DNA of 64,000 nucleotides, taken from assembly GCF_009659625.1 (NCBI RefSeq), contig NZ_VOIW01000002.1:841157-905156 (forward strand), given 5' to 3'. Shown piece by piece: positions 17,735-26,464 of the stretch (positions within the stretch are counted from its first letter, which is position 1; each line of letters starts with the position of its first letter). Both the position numbers and the translations under genes were made by a program. The stretch comes from Pseudomonas haemolytica. Its GTDB lineage: Bacteria; Pseudomonadota; Gammaproteobacteria; Pseudomonadales; Pseudomonadaceae. The notes beneath the pieces were generated by a model that had not been told where the DNA came from, searched no databases, and was given only the letters and a program-made list of their open reading frames with translations.

Positions 17735-19089
17735 GGCCTCATCGGGGGCAAGCCCCCTCCCACATTTTGCTGCGTGAACCCTGTCGATGTGGGAGCTGGC
17801 GCAAACAGCGCCGCCACCGCCGTAGGGTTGGACGGGAAATAAAAGTGCACGTAGGAAGCGGTCATCCGCCCCTGCCGATACACCGCTTCGGCACCGCGCC
17901 CGCCGTTGGGGCTCAGGCCACGGGCAATCGGTGCCCATTCGGTGCTGGTCAGGGAATGGTGATAAGTGTGGCCGCGCAGTACGCCTTCCGGCAGTTCGAC
18001 GCTTTGCAGGGCCAGGGCCGCGAGTTTCTTTTGCATCACCGCATCGCCCTGGAGCAGGCCAACCAATTCGGCGCGATTGCCGTCCACATCCGTCAGCGAA
18101 TCGAGCAGATAGAGCATGCCGCCACATTCGGCGAGCAACGGCTTGCCAGCGGCGTGATGAGCACGGATCGCATCCAGCATCGCTGTGTTTGCCGACAGCG
18201 CCTGGTGGTGCAACTCCGGGTAGCCACCGGGCAAATAGAGACTGTCAGCTTCAGGCAGTTGGCGATCATGGATCGGTGAGAAAAAGCTCAGTTCGGCGCC
18301 CATCGCCCGCAACAGATCGAGGCTGGCGCCGTAAGTAAAGGCAAAGGCTTCGTCACGGGCCACGGCGATACGCACGCCTGCGAGCAGCGGTCTGGCCTCA
18401 ATAACTGTGGGCGCAGCAAAGGTCACCGGCGGCGGCAGGGCGACTTCGCAACTGCTGCCCAATGCCTGGGCAGCGGCGTCCAGGCGTACATCGAGGTCAT
18501 TCAGCTCGCTGGCTTGCACCAGGCCCAAGTGGCGACTGGGCAGTTCGATGCCGGTCTCGCGAGACAGCGCGCCGTACCAGCGCAAGCCCTCGGTGAGGCT
18601 GCCTTCGAGCAACTGGGCATGGCGCAGGGTGCCGACGCGGTTGGCCAGTACGCCGGCGAACGGCAGGTCGGGTTGATAGCGCGCCAGGCCCAGGGCCAGG
18701 GCGCCAAAGGTCTGGGCCATGGCGGTGCCGTCGATCACACCCAGCACCGGTACACCGAAGTGCCGCGCCAAGTCGGCGCTGGAAGGTGTGCCGTCGAACA
18801 AGCCCATCACGCCTTCGATCAGGATCAGGTCGGCCTCCCCCGCCGCTTCCCAGAGCAGGCGGCGACTTTCCTGCTCGCCCACCATCCACATGTCCAATTG
18901 ATACACCGGCGCACCGCTGGCGCGCTCGTGAATCATCGGGTCGAGGAAGTCCGGCCCGCATTTGAACACGCGCACCTTGCGTCCCAGGTTGCGGTGCAAA
19001 CGGGCCAGCGCAGCGGTGACGGTGGTTTTGCCCTGGCCGGACGCCGGAGCGGCGATCAATACGGCTGGGCAATGACGGGGCTGATTCAA
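17731..19089 (-). CDS. cobB: Cobyrinic acid a,c-diamide synthase with repeat-encoded tail
   Basis: 452 residues. N-terminal ATPase domain (APASGQGKTTVTAALARLHR), then the class I amidotransferase domain with its Cys in LLAECGGMLYLLDSL and a His in GHTYHHSLTS. CobB amidates the a and c side chains of (hydrogeno)cobyrinate. The natural end of the family seems to be near PTAVAALFAP. The last ~23 residues (from APAPTSTG through [12 protein letters not shown]) are translated from a REP/REPIN-like repeat and look like an acquired extension. The stop still overlaps the bluB start codon. Confidence 0.94.
   Translation of the reverse strand: MNQPRHCPAVLIAAPASGQGKTTVTAALARLHRNLGRKVRVFKCGPDFLDPMIHERASGAPVYQLDMWMVGEQESRRLLWEAAGEADLILIEGVMGLFDGTPSSADLARHFGVPVLGVIDGTAMAQTFGALALGLARYQPDLPFAGVLANRVGTLRHAQLLEGSLTEGLRWYGALSRETGIELPSRHLGLVQASELNDLDVRLDAAAQALGSSCEVALPPPVTFAAPTVIEARPLLAGVRIAVARDEAFAFTYGASLDLLRAMGAELSFFSPIHDRQLPEADSLYLPGGYPELHHQALSANTAMLDAIRAHHAAGKPLLAECGGMLYLLDSLTDVDGNRAELVGLLQGDAVMQKKLAALALQSVELPEGVLRGHTYHHSLTSTEWAPIARGLSPNGGRGAEAVYRQGRMTASYVHFYFPSNPTAVAALFAPAPTSTGFTQQNVGGGLPPMRP
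17738..17801. repeat. REPIN-like repeat pair inside the 3' end of cobB
   Basis: ATCGGGGGCAAGCCCCCTCC followed by CACATTTT forms one REP arm, and ATGTGGGAGCTGGCG (from 17787) is an inverted partner about 25 bp away. The pair overlaps the cobB reading frame and reaches to the bluB start. Confidence 0.75.
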
Positions 19090-19697
19090 AGTTCGACGCC
19101 CTTCTGTGCCTTGATACCGGCCTGGAAGGCGTGCTTGAGCATGCCCATTTCGGTGACGGTGTCGCCCATTTCGATCAACTCAGGCTTGGCGCCGCGGCCG
19201 GTGACCACCACATGCTGCATCGGCGGGCGGGCTTGCAGGTCGCTGAGCACTTGGTCCAGGTCCAGATAGCCGTGCTTGAGGGCGATGTTCAGTTCGTCCA
19301 GCACCACCAGGCCGATGGTCGGGTCTTGCAACAGCTCGCGGGACACCGCCCAAGCGGCTTCGGCGGCGGCGATGTCGCGTTGGCGGTCCTGGGTTTCCCA
19401 AGTAAAGCCTTCGCCCATCACATGGAAGCGCACCTGCTCGGGGAAACGGCGAAAGAACAACTCTTCGCCAGTGCTGTTACGCCCCTTGATGAACTGCACC
19501 ACACCGCACTGCATGCCATGGCCCATAGCCCGGGCCAACATGCCGAATGCCGAGCTGCTCTTGCCTTTGCCGTTACCGGTCAGCACCAGCAGCAGGCCGC
19601 ACTCGTTGGGGGAATTGGCGATGCGTTCGTCGATCACGGCTTTTTTGCGCAGCATGCGCGCCAGGTGGCGTTCGTCGCGGTCGGGGGAATCAGTCAT
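19086..19697 (-). CDS. cobO: Cob(I)yrinic acid a,c-diamide adenosyltransferase
   Basis: 203 residues from the ATG at 19697. CobO/BtuR family: P-loop LLLVLTGNGKGKSSSAFGML, then GVVQFIKGR and LLQDPTIGLVVLDELNIALK. It transfers the adenosyl group of ATP to reduced corrinoids, so it serves both new synthesis and salvage. The ATG is preceded by GGAGAGCTGCC, a good ribosome site; in-frame Met codons further up run into the riboswitch and are rejected. It is the first gene behind the riboswitch, and its stop overlaps the cobB start. Confidence 0.95.
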   Translation of the reverse strand: MTDSPDRDERHLARMLRKKAVIDERIANSPNECGLLLVLTGNGKGKSSSAFGMLARAMGHGMQCGVVQFIKGRNSTGEELFFRRFPEQVRFHVMGEGFTWETQDRQRDIAAAEAAWAVSRELLQDPTIGLVVLDELNIALKHGYLDLDQVLSDLQARPPMQHVVVTGRGAKPELIEMGDTVTEMGMLKHAFQAGIKAQKGVEL

Positions 19698-19792
19698 GGC
19701 AGCTCTCCGTTGGGGCTGGACAAAAACGGCGGGCAGGAAAAAGAAAAAACAGACAGCCAAGCATCGCCCACCGTGATGCTGTTGAATGTTCA

Positions 19793-20007
19793 AGGCCGGT
19801 CTCCGGACTCATGAGTGGCGCGTCTTATCGAAGCAGCCGAGGGCGCGCCTTCCCATATCGCGGGCGATACAGTGGCAAACAGCACCGTCTTGACTCATTT
19901 ACCGTTGCGGGGGCAGCGCCGGAATCGCGGCAGCACTGTGTACAAGTGCGCTCACTCACCGGCTTCCCTGTTTCACTCTGTCGACGCGTACGCCACAGAG
20001 CACCTGG
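19793..20007 (-). promoter_or_regulatory. Cobalamin riboswitch
   Basis: Read on the minus strand, the element shows the order of conserved blocks of the class: GGTGCTCTG, AGTGAAACAGGGAA with CCGGTG, GCTGCCCCCGCAACGGTAA, TTGCCACTGTATC (containing GCCACTG), GGGAAGGCG and AGTCCGGAGACCGGCC. It lies about 95 bp upstream of the cobO start and should repress the cob operon when adenosylcobalamin is abundant. Whether it acts on translation or termination cannot be read with certainty; no clear U-tract terminator is seen before cobO. Confidence 0.95.
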
Positions 20008-20121
20008 AACAAGCCGCGAAGGTTAGTGGGTTGGGGGTGGAGCGTCAATTAAAGCTGGCTCTGTACTTGAACCATCCGCACGCCGTGCTTCTCTACCCTT
20101 ACAGGTATTAAGGAGAAAACC

Positions 20122-21435
20122 ATGCATAAAACCCGACTCGCCTTACTGATCATGCTCGCAGGCAGCCTCGCGGCCTGCGGTGAAAGCTCTACCCTGCAGG
20201 TCTCCGACGGCACCGGGCCCTCGCCCAAACTGCCGGAGCCGAACAAGACCCTGATCCCCACCGTCAATATCGCCCCGGCCATTGGCTGGCCTGAAGGCGC
20301 CAAGCCAACGGCCGCCGCTGGCACCCAGGTTGCCGCGTTCGCCGAGGGCCTGGATCACCCGCGCTGGCTCTACGTGTTGCCCAACGGTGACGTGCTGGTG
20401 GCCGAGACCAATGCACCGCCCAAGCCGGATGATTCCAAGGGCGTGCGTGGCTGGGTGATGGAAAAAGTCATGGGGCGTGCCGGCGCAGGCGTGCCGAGCC
20501 CGAACCGCATTACGTTATTGCGCGACGCCGATCACGACGGCGTGGCGGAAACCCGCACGGTGTTTCTGGAGAATCTCAATTCGCCCTTTGGCATGACGCT
20601 GGTGGGCAACGACCTGTATGTGGCGGATTCGGATAAGTTACTGCGCTTTCCCTACCAGCCAGGTGAAACCGCGATCAAAGCCCAAGGCACCACTGTCGTG
20701 GATTTGCCGGGTGGCCCTTTGAACCACCACTGGACCAAAAACGTGGTCGCCAGCAAGGCTGGCAGCAAGCTGTATGTAAGCGTCGGCTCCAACAGCAACG
20801 TTGGCGAAAACGGCTTGGAGGCAGAACAGGGCCGCGCCGCGATTTGGGAAGTCGACCGCGCTACCGGCCAGCACCGCATTTTTGCCTCTGGCCTGCGCAA
20901 CCCCAATGGCATGGCCTGGGAGCCACAGAGCGGCAAACTGTGGACCGCGGTTAACGAGCGCGATGAGATCGGTAGCGATCTGGTGCCCGACTACATCACC
21001 TCGGTCAAGGATGGCGGGTTTTATGGCTGGCCTTTCAGCTATTACGGCCAGCATGTAGATGTGCGCGTCACCCCGCAAAATCTGGACCTGGTCGCCAAGG
21101 CCATCGCGCCAGACTATGCGGTAGGCCCTCACACAGCCTCTTTGGGATTGACCTTCGCCGAGGGCAACAAACTGCCCGCGCAGTTCAGCAACGGCGCATT
21201 TATTGGCCAGCATGGTTCGTGGAATCGCAAGCCGCACAGTGGTTACAAGGTGATTTTCGTGCCGTTTGAAGGCGGTCAGCCGAAAGGACAACCGGTGGAT
21301 GTGCTGACCGGGTTTCTCAACAGCGACGAGAAAGCCATGGGTCGGCCGGTAGGCGTGGTGATCGACCAGCAGGGAGATTTGTTGGTGGCGGATGATGTGG
21401 GGAATAAGGTGTGGCGGGTGTCGGCTGCTAAATAG
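20122..21435 (+). CDS. Lipoprotein of the glucose/sorbosone dehydrogenase (PQQ-type beta-propeller) family
   Basis: 437 residues. Lipoprotein signal with lipobox LAAC (Cys20), so it is membrane-anchored in the envelope. The rest is a six-bladed propeller-like sequence: [60 protein letters not shown], and a final [20 protein letters not shown]. The RNPNGM and NPFGM-type motifs match the soluble PQQ-glucose or sorbosone dehydrogenase family. Real substrate unknown; many members lack proven dehydrogenase activity. Ribosome site AAGGAG precedes the ATG. It is divergent from the riboswitch-controlled operon. Confidence 0.85.
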   Translation: MHKTRLALLIMLAGSLAACGESSTLQVSDGTGPSPKLPEPNKTLIPTVNIAPAIGWPEGAKPTAAAGTQVAAFAEGLDHPRWLYVLPNGDVLVAETNAPPKPDDSKGVRGWVMEKVMGRAGAGVPSPNRITLLRDADHDGVAETRTVFLENLNSPFGMTLVGNDLYVADSDKLLRFPYQPGETAIKAQGTTVVDLPGGPLNHHWTKNVVASKAGSKLYVSVGSNSNVGENGLEAEQGRAAIWEVDRATGQHRIFASGLRNPNGMAWEPQSGKLWTAVNERDEIGSDLVPDYITSVKDGGFYGWPFSYYGQHVDVRVTPQNLDLVAKAIAPDYAVGPHTASLGLTFAEGNKLPAQFSNGAFIGQHGSWNRKPHSGYKVIFVPFEGGQPKGQPVDVLTGFLNSDEKAMGRPVGVVIDQQGDLLVADDVGNKVWRVSAAK

Positions 21436-21439
21436 CAGA

Positions 21440-21500
21440 GTTGCAAGCTGCAAGCTGCAAGCAGGCGTTGCGCCCTCTTGCAGCTTAGAGCTTGAAGCTT
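21440..21500. repeat. GCAAGCTGCAAGCTG-type repeat hairpin
   Basis: Tandem GCAAGCT units followed by TTGCAGCTTAGAGCTTGAAG form an imperfect hairpin between convergent genes. A similar element lies near 59.8 kb. It probably functions as, or replaces, a terminator. Confidence 0.7.
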
Positions 21501-21510
21501 ACCGCTGCTT

Positions 21511-22050
21511 TCAAGGATTGCGTGCCAGATTCCCCGGCAACACCCGCTTGGCACTCAGGTAAGCGTTCTGCCAATACGCTTTGGATAGCGTATCGAGCTT
21601 CACCGTACCGCCGGTTTGCGGCGCATGCACAAAGCGCCCTTCCCCGACATAGATCCCCGCATGGCTGACCCGTGAACCACCGCCCGTGGCGAAGAACAGC
21701 AGGTCGCCGGTTTGCAGGTTCTGCTCACTGACGTCCTGGGCACGCATCACGATCAGCTCACGGGTGGTGCGCGGCAGGGAGATGCCGGCGGCATCGCGAA
21801 ACACAAAGCCGATCAGGCCGCTGCAATCAAAACCCGAGTCCGGTGTATTGCCGCCCCAGCGATAAGGCGTGCCGACCAGGCCCAGCGCACGGAAGAGCAC
21901 GTCTTCGGCAGCAGGCGAGAAATTCTGGGTGGCGTAGTTGAACACCGGCTTAGGCTTGGCCGCTACAGGAGCGGGCGGCGGCGGGCGACTAGCGCAGGCG
22001 CTGAGCAGCGCGGCGCAAACAATAAGAATCAGGCGGGCCGAGGTCGACAT
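21511..22050 (-). CDS. NlpC/P60 (C40) family lipoprotein
   Basis: 179 residues from the ATG at 22050. Signal peptide with lipobox LLSAC, a Pro/Ala linker (ASRPPPPAPVAAKPKP), then the papain-like NlpC/P60 domain: catalytic Cys in GFDCSGLIGF, His in VSHAGIYVG and the third polar residue in RFVHAPQ. Such enzymes cleave peptide stems of peptidoglycan (D-Glu/diaminopimelate bond). A second, related gene lies 144 bp upstream on the same strand, so the two are likely duplicates with related roles in cell-wall remodelling. Confidence 0.9.
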   Translation of the reverse strand: MSTSARLILIVCAALLSACASRPPPPAPVAAKPKPVFNYATQNFSPAAEDVLFRALGLVGTPYRWGGNTPDSGFDCSGLIGFVFRDAAGISLPRTTRELIVMRAQDVSEQNLQTGDLLFFATGGGSRVSHAGIYVGEGRFVHAPQTGGTVKLDTLSKAYWQNAYLSAKRVLPGNLARNP

Positions 22051-22194
22051 GTGCAGAACAATCCTGGTCTGGATGCGGCTTTCGCTGCCGAACGTTGAAA
22101 ACCAGAACGCGCAAGCAAAGCTCGCGCGAACGGATGACAACAATGTCCAGGAATTCTAGCGCTTACACGTCAAACTTCAAGTATCACTTTAACT

Positions 22195-22824
22195 TTACTT
22201 ACTAGCGGTAACCGCAGTCGGGGCCATGGCGAGTGCGCGCTTGGCTTCGATGAAGGTTTTGCTCCAGTAGCTGTCACCCAGGTTATCTACCCGAACACCA
22301 CCACTGCGGCGGCTGCTGGAGTGGATAAACTGGTTATCGCCCAGGTAGATACCGGCATGGCTGACACGACCGCGGCCACTGGTACTAAAGAAAAGCAGAT
22401 CACCCGGCTTGAGGTTGTTCCGTGCGACCAACGGTGCATCCACGTTGATCATTTCGCGAGTCGAGCGAGGCAGATTCATGCCGGCTTCTTCACGGAACAG
22501 GTAGCCGATGAAACCACTGCAGTCGAAACCGGCTTCAGAGGTGCCGCCAAAACGGTAACGTGTACCGATCAGGGACTTACCGCGTTCAAGGATGCTGTCG
22601 GCCAGCAGAGGCAGTTGATAAGGCTTGCTGCCGGAGAAATCGGCCAGTTCCTTCTCGGTTGCCAGCTCTTCTTCATAGACAGTGGAAGACTGCGCGGCGA
22701 CGAATTTCTGTTGAGTCTGTTGTTGTGGTTTCTGCTGCTCAACCACCTGTTGAGGGTGGGAGGCGCAACCAAACAACAGGGTAACGAGTGCGAGAGGCAC
22801 GAGGGGTGCGAAGCGATTTAGCAT
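22195..22824 (-). CDS. NlpC/P60 (C40) family lipoprotein, second copy
   Basis: 209 residues from the ATG at 22824 (MLNRF); a GTG two codons earlier is less likely. Lipobox LLFGC, then a Gln-rich linker (QQVVEQQKPQQQTQQ), then the C40 domain with catalytic Cys in GFDCSGFIGY, His in VSHAGIYLG and a third polar residue in QFIHSSS. The longer linker than in the downstream paralogue may reach further through the periplasm. The order of the two genes and their spacing suggest tandem duplication; a shared transcript is possible. Confidence 0.9.
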   Translation of the reverse strand: MLNRFAPLVPLALVTLLFGCASHPQQVVEQQKPQQQTQQKFVAAQSSTVYEEELATEKELADFSGSKPYQLPLLADSILERGKSLIGTRYRFGGTSEAGFDCSGFIGYLFREEAGMNLPRSTREMINVDAPLVARNNLKPGDLLFFSTSGRGRVSHAGIYLGDNQFIHSSSRRSGGVRVDNLGDSYWSKTFIEAKRALAMAPTAVTASK

Positions 22825-23033
22825 GGGCACGACCGTGGCTGATGTGTAAAGAAGCCGAGACTATGCCCTCTATCACATCGATTTGCAAATTCAATCGCGA
22901 TCTATGTGACTTCTGGTTTCGACTATGACATCTAAGCCGTAATTCAATTTATCCCTGCAACTGCGTGGCCCGCCGGGCTCAAACGCAGGTTTTCTGACGC
23001 CTGAAAAGTGCCGAACCATGGGAAATCAATACC

Positions 23034-23738
23034 TTACCAACCCAAGGTTTCTTTCAGGAAAGGGATCGTCAATTTCCTTTGGGCCTGCAACGAAGCCTGG
23101 TCGAGCTGTTCGAGCAAATCGAACAACGCGCTCATGCTGCGGGTGCCACGGGTCAGGATGAAGTGCCCGACTTCGTCGGTCAGGTGCAGGCCGCGACGGG
23201 ATGCGCGCAGTTGCAGGGCACGCAACTTGTCCTCGTCGGACAATGGGCGCATCTGGAAGATCAGTGCCAGGGTCAGGCGCGATTTGAGGTCGGCCAGCTT
23301 CACCGGCAGCTCACGAGGCGACGTAGAAGCCGCGATCAACAGGCGGCGGCCGCTGTCGCGCAGGCGGTTGAACAGGTGAAACAGCGCCTCTTCCCACTCC
23401 GCCTTGCCCGCTACTGCCTGCAAGTCGTCGAGGCACACCAGCTCATATTGCTCAAGGTTGTCGAAGATCCCGATACCGCGGTCCATCAACTCGGCCAACG
23501 GCAGGTACACCGCCGGCTCGCCCATCTGTTCGAAACGCAGGCACGCGGCCTGCAGCAGGTGGGTACGCCCCACGCCATGCTTGCCCCACAGATAGATCAG
23601 GCTTTCAGTCCACCCGGCGTCGGCTTCGCAGAGCCGCTCGACATAGCCGAGTGCAGCGGCATTGGCGCCTGGGTAGTAGTTGATAAAGGTAGCGTCGTCA
23701 CGCAGACGCACACCTAGGGGCAGCTGAATCGGTTTCAT
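23034..23738 (-). CDS. hda: DnaA regulatory inactivator Hda
   Basis: 234 residues. AAA+ protein homologous to domain III of DnaA. The N-terminus carries QLPLGVRLRD, like the clamp-binding motif QL(S/P)LP of Hda. The Walker A region is GKHGVGRTHLL, with Arg where most ATPases have Lys, which is normal for Hda. Sensor and arginine-finger region follow (LVCLDDLQAVAG as Walker B-like, then ASTSPRELPVKLADLKSRL). Together with the DNA-loaded beta clamp it promotes ATP hydrolysis by DnaA and limits re-initiation. It is not fused to a DnaA DNA-binding domain. Confidence 0.92.
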   Translation of the reverse strand: MKPIQLPLGVRLRDDATFINYYPGANAAALGYVERLCEADAGWTESLIYLWGKHGVGRTHLLQAACLRFEQMGEPAVYLPLAELMDRGIGIFDNLEQYELVCLDDLQAVAGKAEWEEALFHLFNRLRDSGRRLLIAASTSPRELPVKLADLKSRLTLALIFQMRPLSDEDKLRALQLRASRRGLHLTDEVGHFILTRGTRSMSALFDLLEQLDQASLQAQRKLTIPFLKETLGW

Positions 23739-23906
23739 GCTGACTGAACGGCTCCCATCGAACCGTTAGTGGCCTCTATGTAAAGTTTGCAAAGTTTATA
23801 CCCGTGACGCCGGGCGCACAATGCAGCAGACCACAAGCAAAATCAAAGGTTTGCGTTAACTCGGCAGATTTACGCGGAATGTTTGACGCACCCGGCGCCA
23901 GAAACA

Positions 23907-23932
23907 ACAAACCCGGCCTTGGCCGGGTTTGT
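23907..23932 (-). terminator. Intrinsic terminator
   Basis: ACAAACCCGGCC and GGCCGGGTTTGT arms separated by two bases form a 12-bp perfect stem just past the stop of the PerM-type gene, followed by TTGTTTC on the minus strand. Confidence 0.85.
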
Positions 23933-23942
23933 GACATCGCGA

Positions 23943-25016
23943 TTACAGATCGGGCTCATCAACGCCCGTGTATACGTCGGAATCCTTGTACAAGTCGTGA
24001 ACATGACGCACCAGCACCATGATCACCGCCGCCACTGGCAGCGCCAGCAGGATGCCGGTAAAGCCGAACAACTCGCCACCCGCCAGGATCGCAAAGATGA
24101 CCGCCACCGGGTGCAGGCCAATCCGGTCACCCACCAGCAGCGGTGTCAGCACCATGCCTTCGAGGGCCTGGCCGACCATGAACACCGCGACAATCCCCAG
24201 CATCGGGTAGAGGTCGCCACCAAACTGGAACAACCCGGCAACCAGCGCCGCACCGATGCCAATCACAAAACCCATATACGGCACGATGGCCGCAAGGCCC
24301 GCGATCAGGCCGATCAACAGCCCCAGCTCCAGGCCGATCGCCATCAGGCCAGCGGCATAGATAACCCCCAGGGCCAGCATTACCAGCAATTGGCCGCGGA
24401 CAAATGCACCCAGTACCTCATGGCACTCACCAGCCAGGGAAACGATGCGTTCTTCACGGTCACGGGGCAGCAGGCTGCGGATCTTGGCCATCATGATGTC
24501 CCAGTCCCGCAGCAGGTAGAACGCTACCACCGGGATCAGCACCAGGTTGGTCAACCAACCGATCAGCGCCAGGCTTGAAGCGGTCGCCTGGCTGAGCACC
24601 ACACTGACGATGTCGGTGGTCTTGTCCATATGTTCGCTGATGGCCGCCTTGACCTTGTCGAACTTCCAGAAACCATCCGCCAGCCCAAACTTGGACTGTG
24701 CCCACGGCATTGCCGTGTGCTGCAACCAGTCGAGCATCTGCGGCGCCAGTTCATAGAGGCGAAACAGCTGCTTGGCCAACATCGGCACCAGTATCAACAC
24801 CAGCGCCGTGATGATCAGGGTGAACAGCGCAAACACCGTGACCACGCCCCAGGTGCGTGACATGCCGGCTTTTTCCAGGCGATCCACCACGGGATCGAAC
24901 AGATAGGCGAGCAGCAACGCCACCAGGAACGGCGTCAGGATCGAATGCAGCAAGAACACAAAACCGCACAGCAGGACAATCCCGCCAAGCCACACCCAAC
25001 GACGCGTATCCGCCAT
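23943..25016 (-). CDS. AI-2E/PerM-family membrane transporter
   Basis: 357 residues from the ATG at 25016. Eight or so hydrophobic segments with the family pattern: an N-terminal GGIVLLCGFVFLLHSILTPF, then LLAYLFDPVVDRLEKAGMSR, a soluble-looking central part (TAMPWAQSKFGLADGFWKFD) and the C-terminal GLAAIVPYMGFVIGIGAALV with GGELFGFTGILLALPVAAV. Members export small molecules or act as sodium/proton antiporters; the AI-2 label is historical. It lies between hda and a DUF2066 gene on the same strand, an order often seen in Pseudomonas near purM. Confidence 0.9.
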   Translation of the reverse strand: MADTRRWVWLGGIVLLCGFVFLLHSILTPFLVALLLAYLFDPVVDRLEKAGMSRTWGVVTVFALFTLIITALVLILVPMLAKQLFRLYELAPQMLDWLQHTAMPWAQSKFGLADGFWKFDKVKAAISEHMDKTTDIVSVVLSQATASSLALIGWLTNLVLIPVVAFYLLRDWDIMMAKIRSLLPRDREERIVSLAGECHEVLGAFVRGQLLVMLALGVIYAAGLMAIGLELGLLIGLIAGLAAIVPYMGFVIGIGAALVAGLFQFGGDLYPMLGIVAVFMVGQALEGMVLTPLLVGDRIGLHPVAVIFAILAGGELFGFTGILLALPVAAVIMVLVRHVHDLYKDSDVYTGVDEPDL

Positions 25017-25071
25017 ACACCACTCCATCTGTTATCTACGCCCTTCTTCTATATAGAAGAAGAAACACTAT

Positions 25072-26112
25072 TTACCAACGAAAACGTAATTGCGCCTGGG
25101 GCTCAGGTGCAACTGCCGGTTGCGTGCCATCCACCACGGGTTGCTGGGCCGGGACTTCGCCAGCAGGGATCTCCTGCAGCTTGGCCAGGCTCAATTGGGT
25201 ACGCAGTTGATCGGCACTGCCATGGACGCGATACACAATGCGATTGCCATCCACTAACTGCGGCTGACCACCAAAGGGTTCCAGCAAACGGCCCAGTGCG
25301 GCGTAGCGCTCCAGGTTCATGCCCTGCACCTCAAGCAATTGCTCGCTGCTCACCCCCGGCTTGACCGCAAAGCGCGGCGCCAGCTTTTGGCTGACCGCCA
25401 GCATTACAGCGTCGGCCAGCGCGGCAGTGTCAGCCCCTTGGGCGGCGCCCTGCTCGGCCTTGTCACCCAGCCATAGGCGCCAGTTGGCCTGCCACTGATT
25501 ACCTTCCTGACGCGCATGCACGGCGAGCAAAGCATCGGCGCCGTAGCGCTCGGAGGCTGCACGCAAGGGCGTAGCGTCGGCACTTTCGAGATTCGGCGCC
25601 GTGGCAACGACCTGCTCATCCAGGTCGCCCAGCGGCAAGCGCAGCGGTAAGCCACGGTGTTGCGCGGCCCGGCGCAGCGCTTGGGCAACGGCCTGGCCGT
25701 CGCCGACCAGGCTGCTGCCTTCGGTAGAATCGTTCAGCCACCAACCGAGGATCGACGGCCGATTACTGCCCCAGATAGACAAGCCCGCCTCACGCAAGGC
25801 ACGGTCGGTGCTGACCGGGTCGAAGTCTACTTGCAGGCTTTCCGGTGGGCCGGCGTCGTAGCCGTACTGGCTGATGATTTGCTGCGGGTCCTTGCGGATC
25901 GCCGCAAAGCCCGGGCCATCGGCGGCCTTGGCGTCGCCGGTCAGGCGGATCACCAGGGTCTGCACGGCACGCTGGGTAGCCTGGTCGCGTTCCTGGGGCG
26001 ACTGGCTGCTGACCGGTTCGAGCACTTGATAGAGTCCATTGAGGGTTTCGGCATGACTCGCCAGGCTGACCAACGACAAGCAGCCTACAAAGAAGAATTT
26101 ACACAGACGCAT
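25072..26112 (-). CDS. DUF2066-family secreted protein
   Basis: 346 residues with signal peptide (MRLCKFFFVGCLSLVSLASH, cleavage near AHA). The body has family-like segments TLNGLYQVLEPVSSQSPQER, TQRAVQTLVIRLTGDAKA and SILGWWLNDSTEGSSLVGDG, then Pro/Gln-rich tail (PQAQLRFRW). Function unknown; DUF2066 members in Pseudomonas are usually next to the perM-like gene and divergent from purM, as here. It is presumably periplasmic or outer-membrane associated. Confidence 0.88.
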   Translation of the reverse strand: MRLCKFFFVGCLSLVSLASHAETLNGLYQVLEPVSSQSPQERDQATQRAVQTLVIRLTGDAKAADGPGFAAIRKDPQQIISQYGYDAGPPESLQVDFDPVSTDRALREAGLSIWGSNRPSILGWWLNDSTEGSSLVGDGQAVAQALRRAAQHRGLPLRLPLGDLDEQVVATAPNLESADATPLRAASERYGADALLAVHARQEGNQWQANWRLWLGDKAEQGAAQGADTAALADAVMLAVSQKLAPRFAVKPGVSSEQLLEVQGMNLERYAALGRLLEPFGGQPQLVDGNRIVYRVHGSADQLRTQLSLAKLQEIPAGEVPAQQPVVDGTQPAVAPEPQAQLRFRW

Positions 26113-26464
26113 TTAAGATTCCCGAACGACAAATTTAGCGGCTGGAACAGCCCGCGTGAACTCGGCTTGGCAGGGCTGTGACCACAGCAGCCAGCAAAAC
26201 ATTCACAGGGCCTCGGTAAGTTTTTGTACTGTCATAACGATAGCCGGTTCAAGGCTATACCTTAACAGCCACCCAAGCAGAGCCGATCAGCATTTTTTAA
26301 GCGGTTTTCTACCTATATGGCCCTGCCCGTCGGCCCGAGGATGGCCGCTGCCCCTCAAGCCTGATAAAATCGCGCGCCTTCGCAGACCGTCAACGGCAGG
26401 GCCTTTTCCAAAAGCCTGCGCCCGCCCGGTCGTTACCCAGAAATCCCCCCTAAAGGCCTGGATC
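26113..26464. other. Divergent intergenic region upstream of purM
   Basis: 352 bp between a divergent DUF2066 gene and purM. TAAAAT near 26364 resembles a -10 hexamer for purM but no -35 is convincing. Nine-base complementary segments (GGCCCTGCC at 26319 and GGCAGGGCC at 26395) flank it and may pair in the leader. No gene is seen. Confidence 0.45.
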
